The notes beneath the pieces are model-generated. The model was not told where the DNA came from. It did not search any database and saw only the letters and a program-made list of their open reading frames with translations. Below, piece after piece: positions 33,569 through 42,423 of a DNA stretch of 64,000 nucleotides. A program made the translations under genes and the position numbers. The stretch is taken from the NCBI GenBank assembly GCA_963728045.1, contig CAVSIE010000004.1:62001-126000 (forward strand). The letters are read 5' to 3'. How positions within the stretch are numbered: the stretch's first letter is position 1; each line of letters starts with the position of its first letter. The DNA comes from VRUE01 sp963728045. GTDB lineage: Bacteria > Actinomycetota > Thermoleophilia > Solirubrobacterales > 70-9.

Positions 33569-33979
33569 ATGCGCGTCCTCGCTCTCGACCACGGCACGGT
33601 GCGGATCGGTTGCGCGCTCTCCGACCCGAGCGGCACCCTGGCCACGCCCTTGCCGGTGATCGAACCGCCTGAGCCTCGCTCGGTGGTCGAGCTGGTCGCC
33701 AAACACGAGGTGGAGCGGGTGGTCGTCGGCCTGCCACTCCATCTCAGCGGCGAGGAAGGCAGCCAGGCGGCCCTGGCCCGCAGCTTCTGCAACGAACTGG
33801 AAGCCGTGCTCGACATACCGGTTGAGACCTACGACGAGCGGCTGACGACGCGCATGGCGGAGGCGAGCAAGCGCGAAGGGGCGGCCGCTCCACCCGACTC
33901 GCTCGCCGCCGCGCACCTGCTCCAGGCCTACCTCGCGGGGCAGGCTGCGATCGAGGGGCAGGGAGAAGACGATGAGTGA
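33569..33979 (+). CDS. ruvX: Putative pre-16S rRNA nuclease / Holliday-junction resolvase YqgF
   Basis: 136 residues with an RNase H-like fold. The first catalytic Asp is in VLALDHGTVRIG, the second acidic position in ETYDERLTT, and the third lies near DSLAAAHLLQAYL. VVGLPLHLSGEEG is the usual family strand. The product acts in 16S rRNA 5' maturation and possibly recombination. Two bases from alaS and overlapping mltG by eight bases; the alaS-yqgF-mltG order is conserved in actinobacteria. Confidence 0.92.
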   Translation: MRVLALDHGTVRIGCALSDPSGTLATPLPVIEPPEPRSVVELVAKHEVERVVVGLPLHLSGEEGSQAALARSFCNELEAVLDIPVETYDERLTTRMAEASKREGAAAPPDSLAAAHLLQAYLAGQAAIEGQGEDDE

Positions 33980-34988
33980 GGGCTGGGCTGCCGACGACCC
34001 GCTGGTCGACCCGAGCGACCCGGCCGCCGTGGCCCGGGAGCAGCGCCGCCGCGAGCGGGAAGCGCGCCGGCGCGAGCGCGAGCAGAAGAACGGGAGCGAG
34101 CAGCAGTTGCCGCCAGCTGCTCCAGCTGCTCCGGCGGTTCCGGCCAAGCCACCTCCACCTCCACCATCGCCCAAGCCCCCACGCGCGACGCGATCTCGCC
34201 GCCCCTCTCTCCGCGTGGTCGCGGTGCTCGCCGTGATGGCCCTGGCGGCGCTCGCTGTGGTCGCCCTCGCCTATCGCTACTTCGACAAAGAGCCGCCGCC
34301 ACCGGTCGTCTTCAAAACGACGACGGTGACGATCCCCGAGGGCATGAGCCGAGCCCAGACCGCCGAGCTCGCCCGCGAGCTGGGGCTCAAAGGCGACTAC
34401 CTGAAAGCGAGCAAGGGGCGCGAGGGCTTTCTCTTCCCCGACACCTTCGAGCTGCGCAAAGGCGCCCCGGCCTCTGACCTGGCGCAGCTCCAGCTAGAAG
34501 ACTTCAAAGGGCGCATCGCGGGTGTCGACCTGGGCTACGCCCGCTCCAAGAACCTGACGCTCCGCGACGTGGTCACGATCGCCTCGATGGTCGAGGAGGA
34601 GGCGATGCTCGACAGCGAGCGCAAGCTGGTCGCGGCGGTGATCTACAACCGCCTGCGCGAAGGGATTCCGCTGGGGATCGACGCGACGACCCGCTTCGCC
34701 ACCGGCAACTACACGCTGCCCTTGACCGAAGACGAGCTGGCGGCCGACTCGCCCTACAACACCCGCCTCAACGCGGGACTGCCGCCGGGGCCGATATCCA
34801 GCCCAGGTCTTGCCTCGCTGGAAGCCGCCGCCCGCCCGGCCCAGGTGGACTACCTCTACTACGTGGTCGAGCCCGGAACCTGCGGCAAGCACGCCTTTTC
34901 CTCCACCGATGCCGAATTCCAGGCGGACGTCGCCCGCTACAACGAAGCTCGCGAAGCGGCCGGGGGCGAATCGCCCGACAGCTGTTGA
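33972..34988 (+). CDS. mltG: Endolytic murein transglycosylase
   Basis: 338 residues. A cytoplasmic Arg/Glu and Pro-rich N-terminus (1-80) is followed by one membrane helix (about 81-102, RVVAVLAVMALAALAVVALAY). The extracytoplasmic domain has a LysM-like start (TVTIPEGMSRAQTAELAREL) and the catalytic region TIASMVEEEAMLDSERKLVA (catalytic Glu in the EEE stretch; family consensus ASIVEKE). It also has YNTRLNAGLPPGPISSPG. MltG cuts nascent glycan strands and sets their length. It overlaps both neighbours, consistent with one transcript. Confidence 0.93.
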   Translation: MSEGWAADDPLVDPSDPAAVAREQRRREREARRREREQKNGSEQQLPPAAPAAPAVPAKPPPPPPSPKPPRATRSRRPSLRVVAVLAVMALAALAVVALAYRYFDKEPPPPVVFKTTTVTIPEGMSRAQTAELARELGLKGDYLKASKGREGFLFPDTFELRKGAPASDLAQLQLEDFKGRIAGVDLGYARSKNLTLRDVVTIASMVEEEAMLDSERKLVAAVIYNRLREGIPLGIDATTRFATGNYTLPLTEDELAADSPYNTRLNAGLPPGPISSPGLASLEAAARPAQVDYLYYVVEPGTCGKHAFSSTDAEFQADVARYNEAREAAGGESPDSC

Positions 34989-35779
34989 TGCCGCGCCTCG
35001 CCGTCCTCGGCTACCCGATCGGCCACTCGCGCTCGCCGGCGATGCAGAACGCGGCGCTGGCGGCGCTGGGCATGGGGGAGGAGTGGCGCTACGAGGCGAT
35101 CGAGGTCGCCCCGGACGCCTTCGAGGCCCGGGTGCGGGAGATGCCGGGCGAGGGCTTCGCCGGCGCCAACGTCACCGTCCCCCACAAGGGCGCCGCGCTG
35201 GCGCTTGCCGACACGCTCTCGGAGACCGCGCGCGAGATCGGCGCCGCCAACACGCTCGTCTTCGCCGATGGGGAGATCCGCGCCGACAACACCGATGCGG
35301 GTGGCCTGTTGAGCGCGCTGCCGTCCACACCGGCAGGGAAGCGTGCCCTGGTGCTCGGCGCCGGCGGCGCTGCCCGCGCGGTGGTCTGGGCGCTGCTGCG
35401 CGAGGGCGCCGAGGTCGAGGTCTGGAACCGGACGGAGCGTCGCTCTGTCCTCCTCTGCGAGGAGCTGGGAGGCCGGCTTGCAGCGGCGCCAGGCCAGGCC
35501 GGGTACGAGCTGCTTGTCAACACCACCGCGGTCGGGCTGCGCGGTGAGGATCCCTTCGAGGAGCTGCCGCTCGATCCCGGCCGGTTCGTCCCGGAGCAGG
35601 TCGTGGTCGACCTCGTCTACGGCAAGGAGCCGAGCCGCCTGCTCGCCGCGGCCGGGGCTGGGGGGGCGACGGTGGTCGACGGGATCGAGGTCCTGGTGCG
35701 GCAGGGCGCGCTCTCCCTGCAGATCTGGACCGGGCGCGAGGCGCCGCTCGACGCGATGCGCGCCGCGGCCCGCCTATAG
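34988..35779 (+). CDS. aroE: Shikimate dehydrogenase
   Basis: 263 residues. The substrate end has VLGYPIGHSRSPAMQN and GANVTVPHKGAALALAD (catalytic Lys in VPHK). The NADP domain has LVLGAGGAARAVVWALL and the NRT motif (VWNRTERR) typical of NADP use. It reduces 3-dehydroshikimate to shikimate. ATG 34988 overlaps the mltG stop; TTG 34985 is an alternative. It begins the aro part of the operon. Confidence 0.94.
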   Translation: MPRLAVLGYPIGHSRSPAMQNAALAALGMGEEWRYEAIEVAPDAFEARVREMPGEGFAGANVTVPHKGAALALADTLSETAREIGAANTLVFADGEIRADNTDAGGLLSALPSTPAGKRALVLGAGGAARAVVWALLREGAEVEVWNRTERRSVLLCEELGGRLAAAPGQAGYELLVNTTAVGLRGEDPFEELPLDPGRFVPEQVVVDLVYGKEPSRLLAAAGAGGATVVDGIEVLVRQGALSLQIWTGREAPLDAMRAAARL

Positions 35780-35792
35780 CCTTGGCGCGGCA

Positions 35793-36962
35793 ATGAGCGG
35801 GTTCCGTTTCACAACGGCAGGAGAGTCGCACGGCCCGGGGCTGGTCGCGATCGTCGAGGGAATGCCCGCCGGGCTGGAGCTCGACGGCGAGGCGCTGGAC
35901 CGCGACATGGCGCGGCGCCAGCTCGGCCACGGCCGCGGGGGGCGGATGAAAATCGAGACCGACACGGTGGAGATTCGCTCCGGGCTGCGTCACGGCCGCA
36001 CCCTCGGCAGCCCGATCGCCCTGCTGGTCGCCAACCGCGACTACGCCAACTGGGAGGAGCGGATGAGCCCCTGGCCGGTCGAGGGCTTCGAGCCCGACGA
36101 GGTCCACCTGCCGCGACCCGGCCACGCCGACCTGGTGGGCGCCCAGAAGTACGGTCACACCGACATCCGCAACGTGCTGGAGCGGGCCAGCGCCCGCGAG
36201 ACCGCGGCCCGCGTAGCCGCCGGCTCGATCGCCCGCGGCTTCCTCGCCGCGCTCGGGGTGAGCGTCCACAGCCACGTGCTCCAGATCGCCTCGGTGAAGG
36301 CGGAGGAGCGTCCGGACCTGGTCCCTGCTGATTTCGAGGAGGTCGACGACGATCCGGTGCGCTGCCTCGACCCTGCGGCGAGCGCCGCGATGGTGGAGGA
36401 GATCAACCGCCTGCGCAAGGCCAACGAGAGCCTCGGCGGCAGCTTCGAGGTGCGCGCCTTCGGCCTCGTTCCCGGCCTCGGCTCCCATATCTCCTGGGAA
36501 GACCGCCTCGACGGCCGCCTCGCCGGCGCCGTCGCCTCGATCCAGTCGGTCAAGGGAGTGGCGATCGGCGAAGCCTGGGACGTCGCCGGGCGGCCGGGCT
36601 CGGAGGCGCACGACGAGATCTTCTGGTCCGAGGAGCGTGGCTACCACCGCGAGACCAACCACGCCGGCGGCCTCGAGGGCGGCATGACCAACGGGCTGCC
36701 GCTCAGCGTCCGCGCCGCGATCAAGCCGATCTCCACCCTGACCAAGCCGCTGCGCTCGGTCGACACCGAGACCAAGCAGCCGGCCGAGGCGCTGCGCGAG
36801 CGCACCGACTCGACCGTGGTGCCCGCCGCCGCCGTGGTCGGCGAGGCGATGGTCTGCCTGACCCTCGCCCGTTGCTACCGGGAGAAGTTCGGCGGCGACC
36901 ACATCGACGATGTGCTGGCCGCCGCCGAGGCGTACAAGCAGCGCATCGACTTCAGGGGCTGA
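35793..36962 (+). CDS. aroC: Chorismate synthase
   Basis: 389 residues. FMN/EPSP-binding signatures GESHGPGLVAIVEGMPAGL, RRQLGHGRGGRMKIE and RPGHADLVGAQKYGHTDIRN are all present, as is the C-terminal RTDSTVVPAAAVVGEAM. It makes chorismate from EPSP. ATG 35793 lies 13 bases after aroE. It is next to the aroK-aroB fusion, so four late or middle shikimate steps are coded within 4 kb. Confidence 0.96.
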   Translation: MSGFRFTTAGESHGPGLVAIVEGMPAGLELDGEALDRDMARRQLGHGRGGRMKIETDTVEIRSGLRHGRTLGSPIALLVANRDYANWEERMSPWPVEGFEPDEVHLPRPGHADLVGAQKYGHTDIRNVLERASARETAARVAAGSIARGFLAALGVSVHSHVLQIASVKAEERPDLVPADFEEVDDDPVRCLDPAASAAMVEEINRLRKANESLGGSFEVRAFGLVPGLGSHISWEDRLDGRLAGAVASIQSVKGVAIGEAWDVAGRPGSEAHDEIFWSEERGYHRETNHAGGLEGGMTNGLPLSVRAAIKPISTLTKPLRSVDTETKQPAEALRERTDSTVVPAAAVVGEAMVCLTLARCYREKFGGDHIDDVLAAAEAYKQRIDFRG

Positions 36963-36966
36963 GCGC

Positions 36967-38511
36967 GTGAGCCGCCCCGCCCTGGTCTTCATCGGCTTCA
37001 TGGGCGCCGGCAAGTCGGCGGCGCTCGCCGCCGCCCGCGAGGCGGGCTTCGAGACGACCGAGATCGACGAGCTGATGGAGCGCGAGCTGGGAATGCCGAT
37101 CGCCGAGGCCTTCAAACGCGAGGGCGAGGAGGCTTTTCGTGCCCGGGAGGCCGAGATCGTCGGCGCCCTGCTGGAGCGGGCCGACGGCGGCGCGATCGCG
37201 CTCGGCGGCGGCAGCGTGCTCTCCGAGCGCGTGCGGGAGGCGCTCGGCCGCCACGTCGTGGTCTGGCTCCAAGTCGACCCGCGTGAGGCCTGGCGGCGGA
37301 TTGCCGGCAGCAACCGTCCGCTGGCCAGCAGCGCCGACGACGTAACCCGCCTGCTCGAGACGCGCCTGCCGCTCTACGAGGAGCTTGCCGACGCGATCCT
37401 GCCGCAGGGCGATCGCGGCCTGATTCACCGCGCCCTGCCTCTGGCGATGGGGCTGATCGAGCTGCCGGAGGGGACGAAGATGCTCTGGGCGACCAGCAGC
37501 TCCGGCGAGTACCCGGTCTTCGTCGGCCCCGGCCTGCTGGATGCGGACTGCTGGCCCCAGGAGAGGCGGCGCTTCTGCGTCACCGATGCGACGGTCGGCG
37601 CGCTCTACGCCGATCGCGCCGAGCCGCTCGCGGCGCGGATCGAGGTCAATCCCGGTGAGGGAGCTAAGAGAATTGAAGAGCTCGAAGGGGTCTTGGAAAA
37701 GCTCGCAGATGCAGGGATGACACGTGAAGATCACATCATCGCGCTCGGCGGTGGCGTGATCGGGGATCTCGCCGGCTTTTGCGCCCACGTCTACCAGCGC
37801 GGCGTTCCCGTCGTGCAGGTGCCGACGACCTTGGTCGCGCAGGTCGACTCTGCTTACGGCGGGAAGACCGGCGTCAACCTGCCCCAGGGCAAGAACTACG
37901 TGGGCGCCTACCACCTGCCTAGTGCCGTGCTCAGCGACACAAACACCCTGGCTACATTGCCACGCGAGGAGCTCGAGGCCGGTTTCGTCGAGGCCTTGAA
38001 GACGGGTCTGCTCGCCGGCGGGACGCTCTGGGAGCGGGTGCGCGCGATCAAGTCGCTCGATCCCGGCGATCTCGATGATGTCGTCTTCTCCTGCGCTCGC
38101 TACAAGTGCGAAGTGGTCGCCGCTGACGAGCGCGACGCCGGCCTGCGTCAGGTGCTCAACTTGGGCCACACCGTCGGCCACGCGATCGAGGCGGTGAGTG
38201 ACTATGAGGGCTTCCGCCACGGTGAAGCGGTTGGCCTCGGTCTGCTGGCGGCTCTGCGCCTCTCCGATGCGCCTTCTCTGCGCGATGAGGTCGAGGCGAT
38301 ACTGCGTCGGCACGACCTTCCAACCCGAGCGCACGTCGAGGGAGATCCTGACGTCTGGGCCGATGGGATTGTTGAGGCGCTGCAAGGGGACAAGAAGCGC
38401 ACTGCTCAGGGCGTTGGCTTCGTACTCCTCTCGAAACCGGGAGAGCCTCGCACTGGCCAACTGCTGGACCCGGATAGCGTACGTAGCGCCGTACGGGAGA
38501 TCATAGGATGA
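36967..38511 (+). CDS. aroKB: Bifunctional shikimate kinase / 3-dehydroquinate synthase
   Basis: 514 residues, GTG start four bases after aroC. Residues 1-165 are shikimate kinase (FIGFMGAGKSAALA as P-loop, EIDELMERELG, ALGGGSVLSERVRE). Residues about 175-514 are 3-dehydroquinate synthase (HIIALGGGVIGDLAGFCAHV, VPTTLVAQVDSAYGGKTGVN, and the zinc ligands in NLGHTVGHAIEAV and FRHGEAVGLGL). The fusion is in frame with no stop between the domains; similar AroKB fusions are known, for example in Thermotoga. Overlaps aroQ by four bases. Confidence 0.94.
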   Translation: MSRPALVFIGFMGAGKSAALAAAREAGFETTEIDELMERELGMPIAEAFKREGEEAFRAREAEIVGALLERADGGAIALGGGSVLSERVREALGRHVVVWLQVDPREAWRRIAGSNRPLASSADDVTRLLETRLPLYEELADAILPQGDRGLIHRALPLAMGLIELPEGTKMLWATSSSGEYPVFVGPGLLDADCWPQERRRFCVTDATVGALYADRAEPLAARIEVNPGEGAKRIEELEGVLEKLADAGMTREDHIIALGGGVIGDLAGFCAHVYQRGVPVVQVPTTLVAQVDSAYGGKTGVNLPQGKNYVGAYHLPSAVLSDTNTLATLPREELEAGFVEALKTGLLAGGTLWERVRAIKSLDPGDLDDVVFSCARYKCEVVAADERDAGLRQVLNLGHTVGHAIEAVSDYEGFRHGEAVGLGLLAALRLSDAPSLRDEVEAILRRHDLPTRAHVEGDPDVWADGIVEALQGDKKRTAQGVGFVLLSKPGEPRTGQLLDPDSVRSAVREIIG

Positions 38512-38966
38512 CGACTGCCCACAACCGCGTCGCGGTCCTGCATGGGGTCAACTTCGACGTGCTCGAGCGGCGCGACCCGGAGATGTACGGGGGGCTGTCG
38601 CTGGCCCAGCTGGAGCAGAGGGTCAGCGGCTGGGCGCGCGAGCTGGGCCTGGAGACGATCTTCTTCCAGACCAACTCGGAGGGCGAGTTCGTCGAGTACC
38701 TGCACCGGGTCCCGGAGCAGGCAGATGCGGCCCTGGTCAACGCCGGCGCCTGGAGCCACTACAGCCGCGCGATCGCCGACGCGCTCGACGTCGCCGGCCT
38801 GCCGGCGGTAGAGGTTCACCTCTCCGACGTTGAGTCGCGCGATGAGTGGCGGCGACTCTCCGTCTTCGACGGGCTGGTGCTGGCCAAGATCTCGGGCAAG
38901 GGGCCGGGCGGCTACCGCGAGGCGCTCGAGGTCCTCGCCCGCGAGCTCGGCGTCGAGGAGGGTTGA
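38508..38966 (+). CDS. aroQ: Type II 3-dehydroquinate dehydratase
   Basis: 152 residues, normal for the type II dodecameric enzyme. Family landmarks are HGVNFDVLERRDPEMYGG (usually GPNLNxLGxREPxxYG, so the first motif is divergent), FFQTNSEGEFVEYLH (Q-x-N-x-EGE loop), ALVNAGAWSHYSRAIADAL (catalytic region) and PAVEVHLSDVESRDEWRR. It converts 3-dehydroquinate to 3-dehydroshikimate. ATGA overlap with aroKB and one-base overlap with pepP. Confidence 0.88.
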   Translation: MTTAHNRVAVLHGVNFDVLERRDPEMYGGLSLAQLEQRVSGWARELGLETIFFQTNSEGEFVEYLHRVPEQADAALVNAGAWSHYSRAIADALDVAGLPAVEVHLSDVESRDEWRRLSVFDGLVLAKISGKGPGGYREALEVLARELGVEEG

Positions 38967-40024
38967 TGCGCGGGCGTGGCGACCGCCTCGCCGCCCTCGT
39001 CGCCGAGCGCGAGCTGGAGCGAGTGCTCATCACAGACCTGGTCAACGTCCGCTACCTGACCGGGTTCGGCGGCACCAACGGCGCCTGCGTCTGCGGGCAG
39101 GAGGAGAGGCTCTTCCTCACCGACTTCCGCTACACCGAGCGTGCCGAAGCCGAGGTCGAGGGCTGGGAGGTGATCACGGTGAGGGACGACTGGCTCGGGG
39201 GCATTGCCGAGCGGCTGAAGAGCAAGACCGGTTTCGAGGACCAGCAGATGACGGTTCGCCTGCGCGAGAAGCTGGGGGAGAAGCTGGCCGACGGGGTCGA
39301 GCTCGAGGCGGCGGGGGGGATGGTGGAGCGGCTGCGGCGGGTCAAGGACGCCCACGAGCTGGCCGCGATCGCCGCCGCCGCTGAGCTTGTCGACGAAGTT
39401 TGGGTTTGGAGCCTGGAACGTGGCCTCGCTGGGCGCAGCGAGCGCGACGTCGCCCGCGCCGCCGAAGCCCGAATCCGCGAGTTGGGCGCCGAGCCCTCGT
39501 TCCCGACGATCGTCGCCGCTGGTCCCAACGGCGCCCTTCCGCACGCCGAGCCCGGTGAGCGCGAGATCGGAGCCGGCGAGATGGTCGTCTTCGACATGGG
39601 GGCCAAGCTCGATGGCTACTGCTCGGATGGCACCCGCGCCTATGCCACCGGCGAGCCGGGGGAGCAAGCCCGCCAGGTCTACGCCACGGTGCTGGAGGCG
39701 CAGTCGGCGGCGCTCGCCGCCGTCAAGCCCGAGGTCGGCGGCGAAGAGCTCGACGGTGTCGCCCGTGAGGTGATCGAGGCGGCAGGCCACGGCGAGCGCT
39801 TCGGCCACGGCCTCGGTCACGGCGTCGGCCTCGAGGTGCACGAGGAGCCGCGTGTCTCGCCCCGCTCCGAGGACGTGCTGGCGAGCGGCGAGGTGGTGAC
39901 GATCGAGCCCGGGGTTTACCTCCCTGGCGAGCTGGGCGTGCGGATCGAGGATCTGGTCGTTGTCACCGAGGAGGGCCACCGCAACCTGAGCGGCACGCCC
40001 AAGCAGCTGCAGCTGGTCGAGTAG
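38966..40024 (+). CDS. pepP: M24 family Xaa-Pro aminopeptidase/dipeptidase
   Basis: 352 residues in the pita-bread fold. Metal ligands are visible in VVFDMGAKLDGYCSDGTR (two Asp), HGLGHGVGLEVHEEP (His), VTIEPGVYLPG (Glu) and VRIEDLVVV (Glu). The N-terminal creatinase-like domain has LITDLVNVRYLTGFGGTN. The aroQ-pepP-efp order is conserved in firmicutes and actinobacteria; here efp is displaced 6.8 kb downstream by an accessory block. The start at ATG 38966 overlaps the aroQ stop. Confidence 0.92.
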   Translation: MRGRGDRLAALVAERELERVLITDLVNVRYLTGFGGTNGACVCGQEERLFLTDFRYTERAEAEVEGWEVITVRDDWLGGIAERLKSKTGFEDQQMTVRLREKLGEKLADGVELEAAGGMVERLRRVKDAHELAAIAAAAELVDEVWVWSLERGLAGRSERDVARAAEARIRELGAEPSFPTIVAAGPNGALPHAEPGEREIGAGEMVVFDMGAKLDGYCSDGTRAYATGEPGEQARQVYATVLEAQSAALAAVKPEVGGEELDGVAREVIEAAGHGERFGHGLGHGVGLEVHEEPRVSPRSEDVLASGEVVTIEPGVYLPGELGVRIEDLVVVTEEGHRNLSGTPKQLQLVE

Positions 40025-40078
40025 CGAGAAGTCCGGTGCACTTCTAAGCAGCGCCGCTGAGGTGTCGATCTTTCGTCT

Positions 40079-41119
40079 GTGAGGCAGACGACCGAGACCG
40101 AGTCGCTGGCAGCGATCCGCAAGGAGGCGCGGCGTGAGCGCCTGCTCGATATGGAGCGGCGCGTGCGGCGCTACCGTACAGCCTGCTTCGCGATCCTCGC
40201 CCTGGCGCTGGCCTCCGCCGGGCCTCAGATCGGATGGGGCTGGCTGGCCCCGCTCGCCGTCGGTTTCTGCGGCTTTGCCGTCGCCGACCGCTTCATGCAA
40301 ACCAGCCGACGTCCCTGGCTCTGGGTCGCGGGGGCCTGGGGCGCTCTGCCGCTGCTTCTGGCCGGCGCCGTGATCGCCACCGGCGGGCCGACCAGCCCGG
40401 CGCTGATGTGGTTCGCGTTGCCCGGGGTCACGCTCGGCGCGCGCTTCGAGCCGTGGGGGATGGCGGTCGGCACCGCCTACCTCGTGACCGTCTTCCTCGT
40501 CAGCACGATCGCCGTCGACCCGGCCGCAGCGGCCGAGCACAGCCAGACGCTGATCGCCGCCGTCGCGCTGATCCTCAGCACAGTCATCCTCTCCGGCGCC
40601 CTGGTCGAGTCCGACCGCGCCCATCGCCGCAGCTCGACCCTGGATCCGCTGACCGGGCTCTTAAACCGCAACGCGCTGGAGCAGCGGCTCGCTGAGCTCG
40701 ACGGCCAGCCGTCTGGGGGAAGAGATGGCCTGTCGCATGCCCTGCTGCTCTGCGACCTCGATCACTTCAAGCGGGTCAACGACCAGCTCGGCCATGCCGC
40801 GGGCGACGCGGTGCTCCAGGACGTCGCCTACACGATGCGCTCTGTGCTGCGGGCCGGCGACTCGATCTACCGCGTCGGCGGCGAGGAGATCCTCGTCGTC
40901 CTGCCGGGGGCCAGTCGCGTCGACGCCGTGGCGGTCGCCGAGCGCCTGCGACGAGCGGTGCGCGATCGTCGCCCGGCCGGGGTTGGGGTGACGATCAGCG
41001 TCGGTGGCGCCGTCTCCAGGCCCGAGACGGTCGACACGGATGACCTGGTCGCTCGTGCCGACAACGCTCTCTACGCCGCGAAGGCGGACGGCCGCGACAC
41101 CGTCGTCTTCGGCGAGTGA
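40079..41119 (+). CDS. Membrane-bound diguanylate cyclase (GGDEF)
   Basis: 346 residues. An N-terminal basic cytoplasmic segment is followed by about six transmembrane helices (residues 35-180, with WLWVAGAWGALPLLLAGAVI as one). A GGDEF domain follows from about 190 (DPLTGLLNRNALEQRL, LLLCDLDHFKRVNDQLGHAAGD) with the active loop GGEEI. GGEEI is an accepted GG[DE]E variant, with Ile for Phe, so cyclic di-GMP synthesis is likely. No EAL domain. GTG 40079 start has weak support. First gene of the block inserted between pepP and efp. Confidence 0.85.
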   Translation: MRQTTETESLAAIRKEARRERLLDMERRVRRYRTACFAILALALASAGPQIGWGWLAPLAVGFCGFAVADRFMQTSRRPWLWVAGAWGALPLLLAGAVIATGGPTSPALMWFALPGVTLGARFEPWGMAVGTAYLVTVFLVSTIAVDPAAAAEHSQTLIAAVALILSTVILSGALVESDRAHRRSSTLDPLTGLLNRNALEQRLAELDGQPSGGRDGLSHALLLCDLDHFKRVNDQLGHAAGDAVLQDVAYTMRSVLRAGDSIYRVGGEEILVVLPGASRVDAVAVAERLRRAVRDRRPAGVGVTISVGGAVSRPETVDTDDLVARADNALYAAKADGRDTVVFGE

Positions 41120-41123
41120 CGGT

Positions 41124-41207
41124 CCCAGGCGCCGCCAGGCGGCGTCCTCAGTCGCTCGCGTGCAGAGCACGCCACGCTCCCTGCGTCCTTGCCTGGCGGC
41201 GCCTGGG
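41124..41207. repeat. Copy 1 of a 51-bp intergenic repeat, enclosed by a 17-bp inverted repeat
   Basis: The repeat core is 41142-41192 and matches 61697-61747 at 50 of 51 positions. It contains the small hairpin GCGTGC-AGA-GCACGC. In this copy the core sits inside perfect 17-base arms, CCCAGGCGCCGCCAGGC (41124-41140) and GCCTGGCGGCGCCTGGG (41191-41207). Both copies begin within 25 bases of a stop codon. Confidence 0.8.
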
Positions 41208-41216
41208 CCTCGTCAT

Positions 41217-42392
41217 TCATGTCGCCTCGCGCCGCAACCGTTCGCGACTCTCGCCGTAGCTTCGGGTCTCGTAGGCGATCAGCGCCCAGATCAGGGCGTT
41301 GACGACCGCCAGCGCGACCAGCGCGGGGACCGCCGTCGCCGCCGGGACGAGGATCAGGAGGACGATCGCGAGGCCGAGGCGGCGGCGACTGAGTGTCTGG
41401 ATTTGGCGGTAGCGGAACGCGACGTGGCCGAGCAGGTAAATCGCCACCCCGCCGAGCAGGGCGAAGGCCGGTGTGTCGGCGAGATGGTCGCCCGGGTGGG
41501 CGATCGCCACCTTCATGCCGAAGGCGACGACGACGATCCCGGCGACCATCGGCAGGTGCAGGAAGGAGTAGGCGTCGCGCGCCATCTCATTCAGCTCACG
41601 GCCCTCGGGCATTTTCGCCAGTCGTTTGGCGGAGACGAGGGCAACCACGTCGAAGTAGGTCCACCACATCGCCGCCGCGAGGCCGACGCCGAGCACGGCG
41701 ACGGCGACGATCCCTGCGCTGAGCTCGCCGGCGGCGCCGATCCCGAGCGCGACGATCGACTCGCCGAGCGCGATGATGACGATCAGGCCGTGTCGCTCGG
41801 CGAAGTGGGCGGGGACCAGTTTCCAGCCCTCGGAGCCGAAGAAGTAGGGACCGGCCATGTCGAGGAAGAGGGCGAGCGCCCAAAGCGAGCCCTGGGCGAC
41901 GCCGTCGAACAGCGACGATGCCGCCAGCAGGCCGACGCCGACCGCGGTGCTGGCGGCGAGCGCGATCACCGAGTGGCGCAGCGCGTCGTCGTCGGGGCTG
42001 GCCAGCATGAAGAGGCCGATGTGGGCGATGCGGACCGCTCCGTAGGAGAGGGCGAAGGCGAGCGCCAGGTTGTCGAAGGCGCCGGGAATGGAGAGAGCGG
42101 CGACCAGCATCGCCGCCATCGCGCCGAAGAAGACCAGCCTGACGGCGCCCTCCTCGGGGTCGATGACGCTGGTCAGCCAGGCGTAGCCGACCCAGGACCA
42201 CCAGATCACCCCGAGCGCCAGCAGGCCCTGCGCCAGGCCCGACCAGGTCGGGTGATGGGACATCAGCGCCGTGCACTGCGTGAGCGCGAGCACGAAGACG
42301 AGGTCGAAGAAGAGCTCCAGCGGCCTCACCCGCTCGCCTTCGCGCCGCACCGCGGCGATGCGGGAGACGGAGGCTTCGCCGCCATTGCTCAT
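41217..42392 (-). CDS. ltrA: Low temperature requirement protein A (LtrA) family membrane protein
   Basis: 391 residues with about twelve hydrophobic helices. The N-terminal signature RPLELFFDLVFVLALTQCTA (LtrA consensus: ELFFDLVFVxAxxxL) and the later GLIVIIALGESIVALGIG (consensus HGLIxIIxLGESI) identify the family. LtrA proteins are found in many bacteria; the name comes from a Listeria mutant and the molecular function is unknown. The start ATG 42392 has AAGGATGG upstream. Divergent from the SDR gene 31 bases away. Confidence 0.88.
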   Translation of the reverse strand: MSNGGEASVSRIAAVRREGERVRPLELFFDLVFVLALTQCTALMSHHPTWSGLAQGLLALGVIWWSWVGYAWLTSVIDPEEGAVRLVFFGAMAAMLVAALSIPGAFDNLALAFALSYGAVRIAHIGLFMLASPDDDALRHSVIALAASTAVGVGLLAASSLFDGVAQGSLWALALFLDMAGPYFFGSEGWKLVPAHFAERHGLIVIIALGESIVALGIGAAGELSAGIVAVAVLGVGLAAAMWWTYFDVVALVSAKRLAKMPEGRELNEMARDAYSFLHLPMVAGIVVVAFGMKVAIAHPGDHLADTPAFALLGGVAIYLLGHVAFRYRQIQTLSRRRLGLAIVLLILVPAATAVPALVALAVVNALIWALIAYETRSYGESRERLRREAT

Positions 42393-42423
42393 GCGGACCA
42401 TCCTTGCAAGTACCGTTCCGCGG

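Noticed and set aside
30924..33737. A 937-codon open frame on the minus strand
   Set aside because: It is antisense to alaS, whose protein is unmistakable. In GC-rich DNA such antisense frames stay open by codon bias; the translation has no recognisable domain.
35517..37313. A 598-codon open frame on the minus strand over aroE-aroC-aroKB
   Set aside because: Shadow of three clear aro enzymes; no start signal and no domain.
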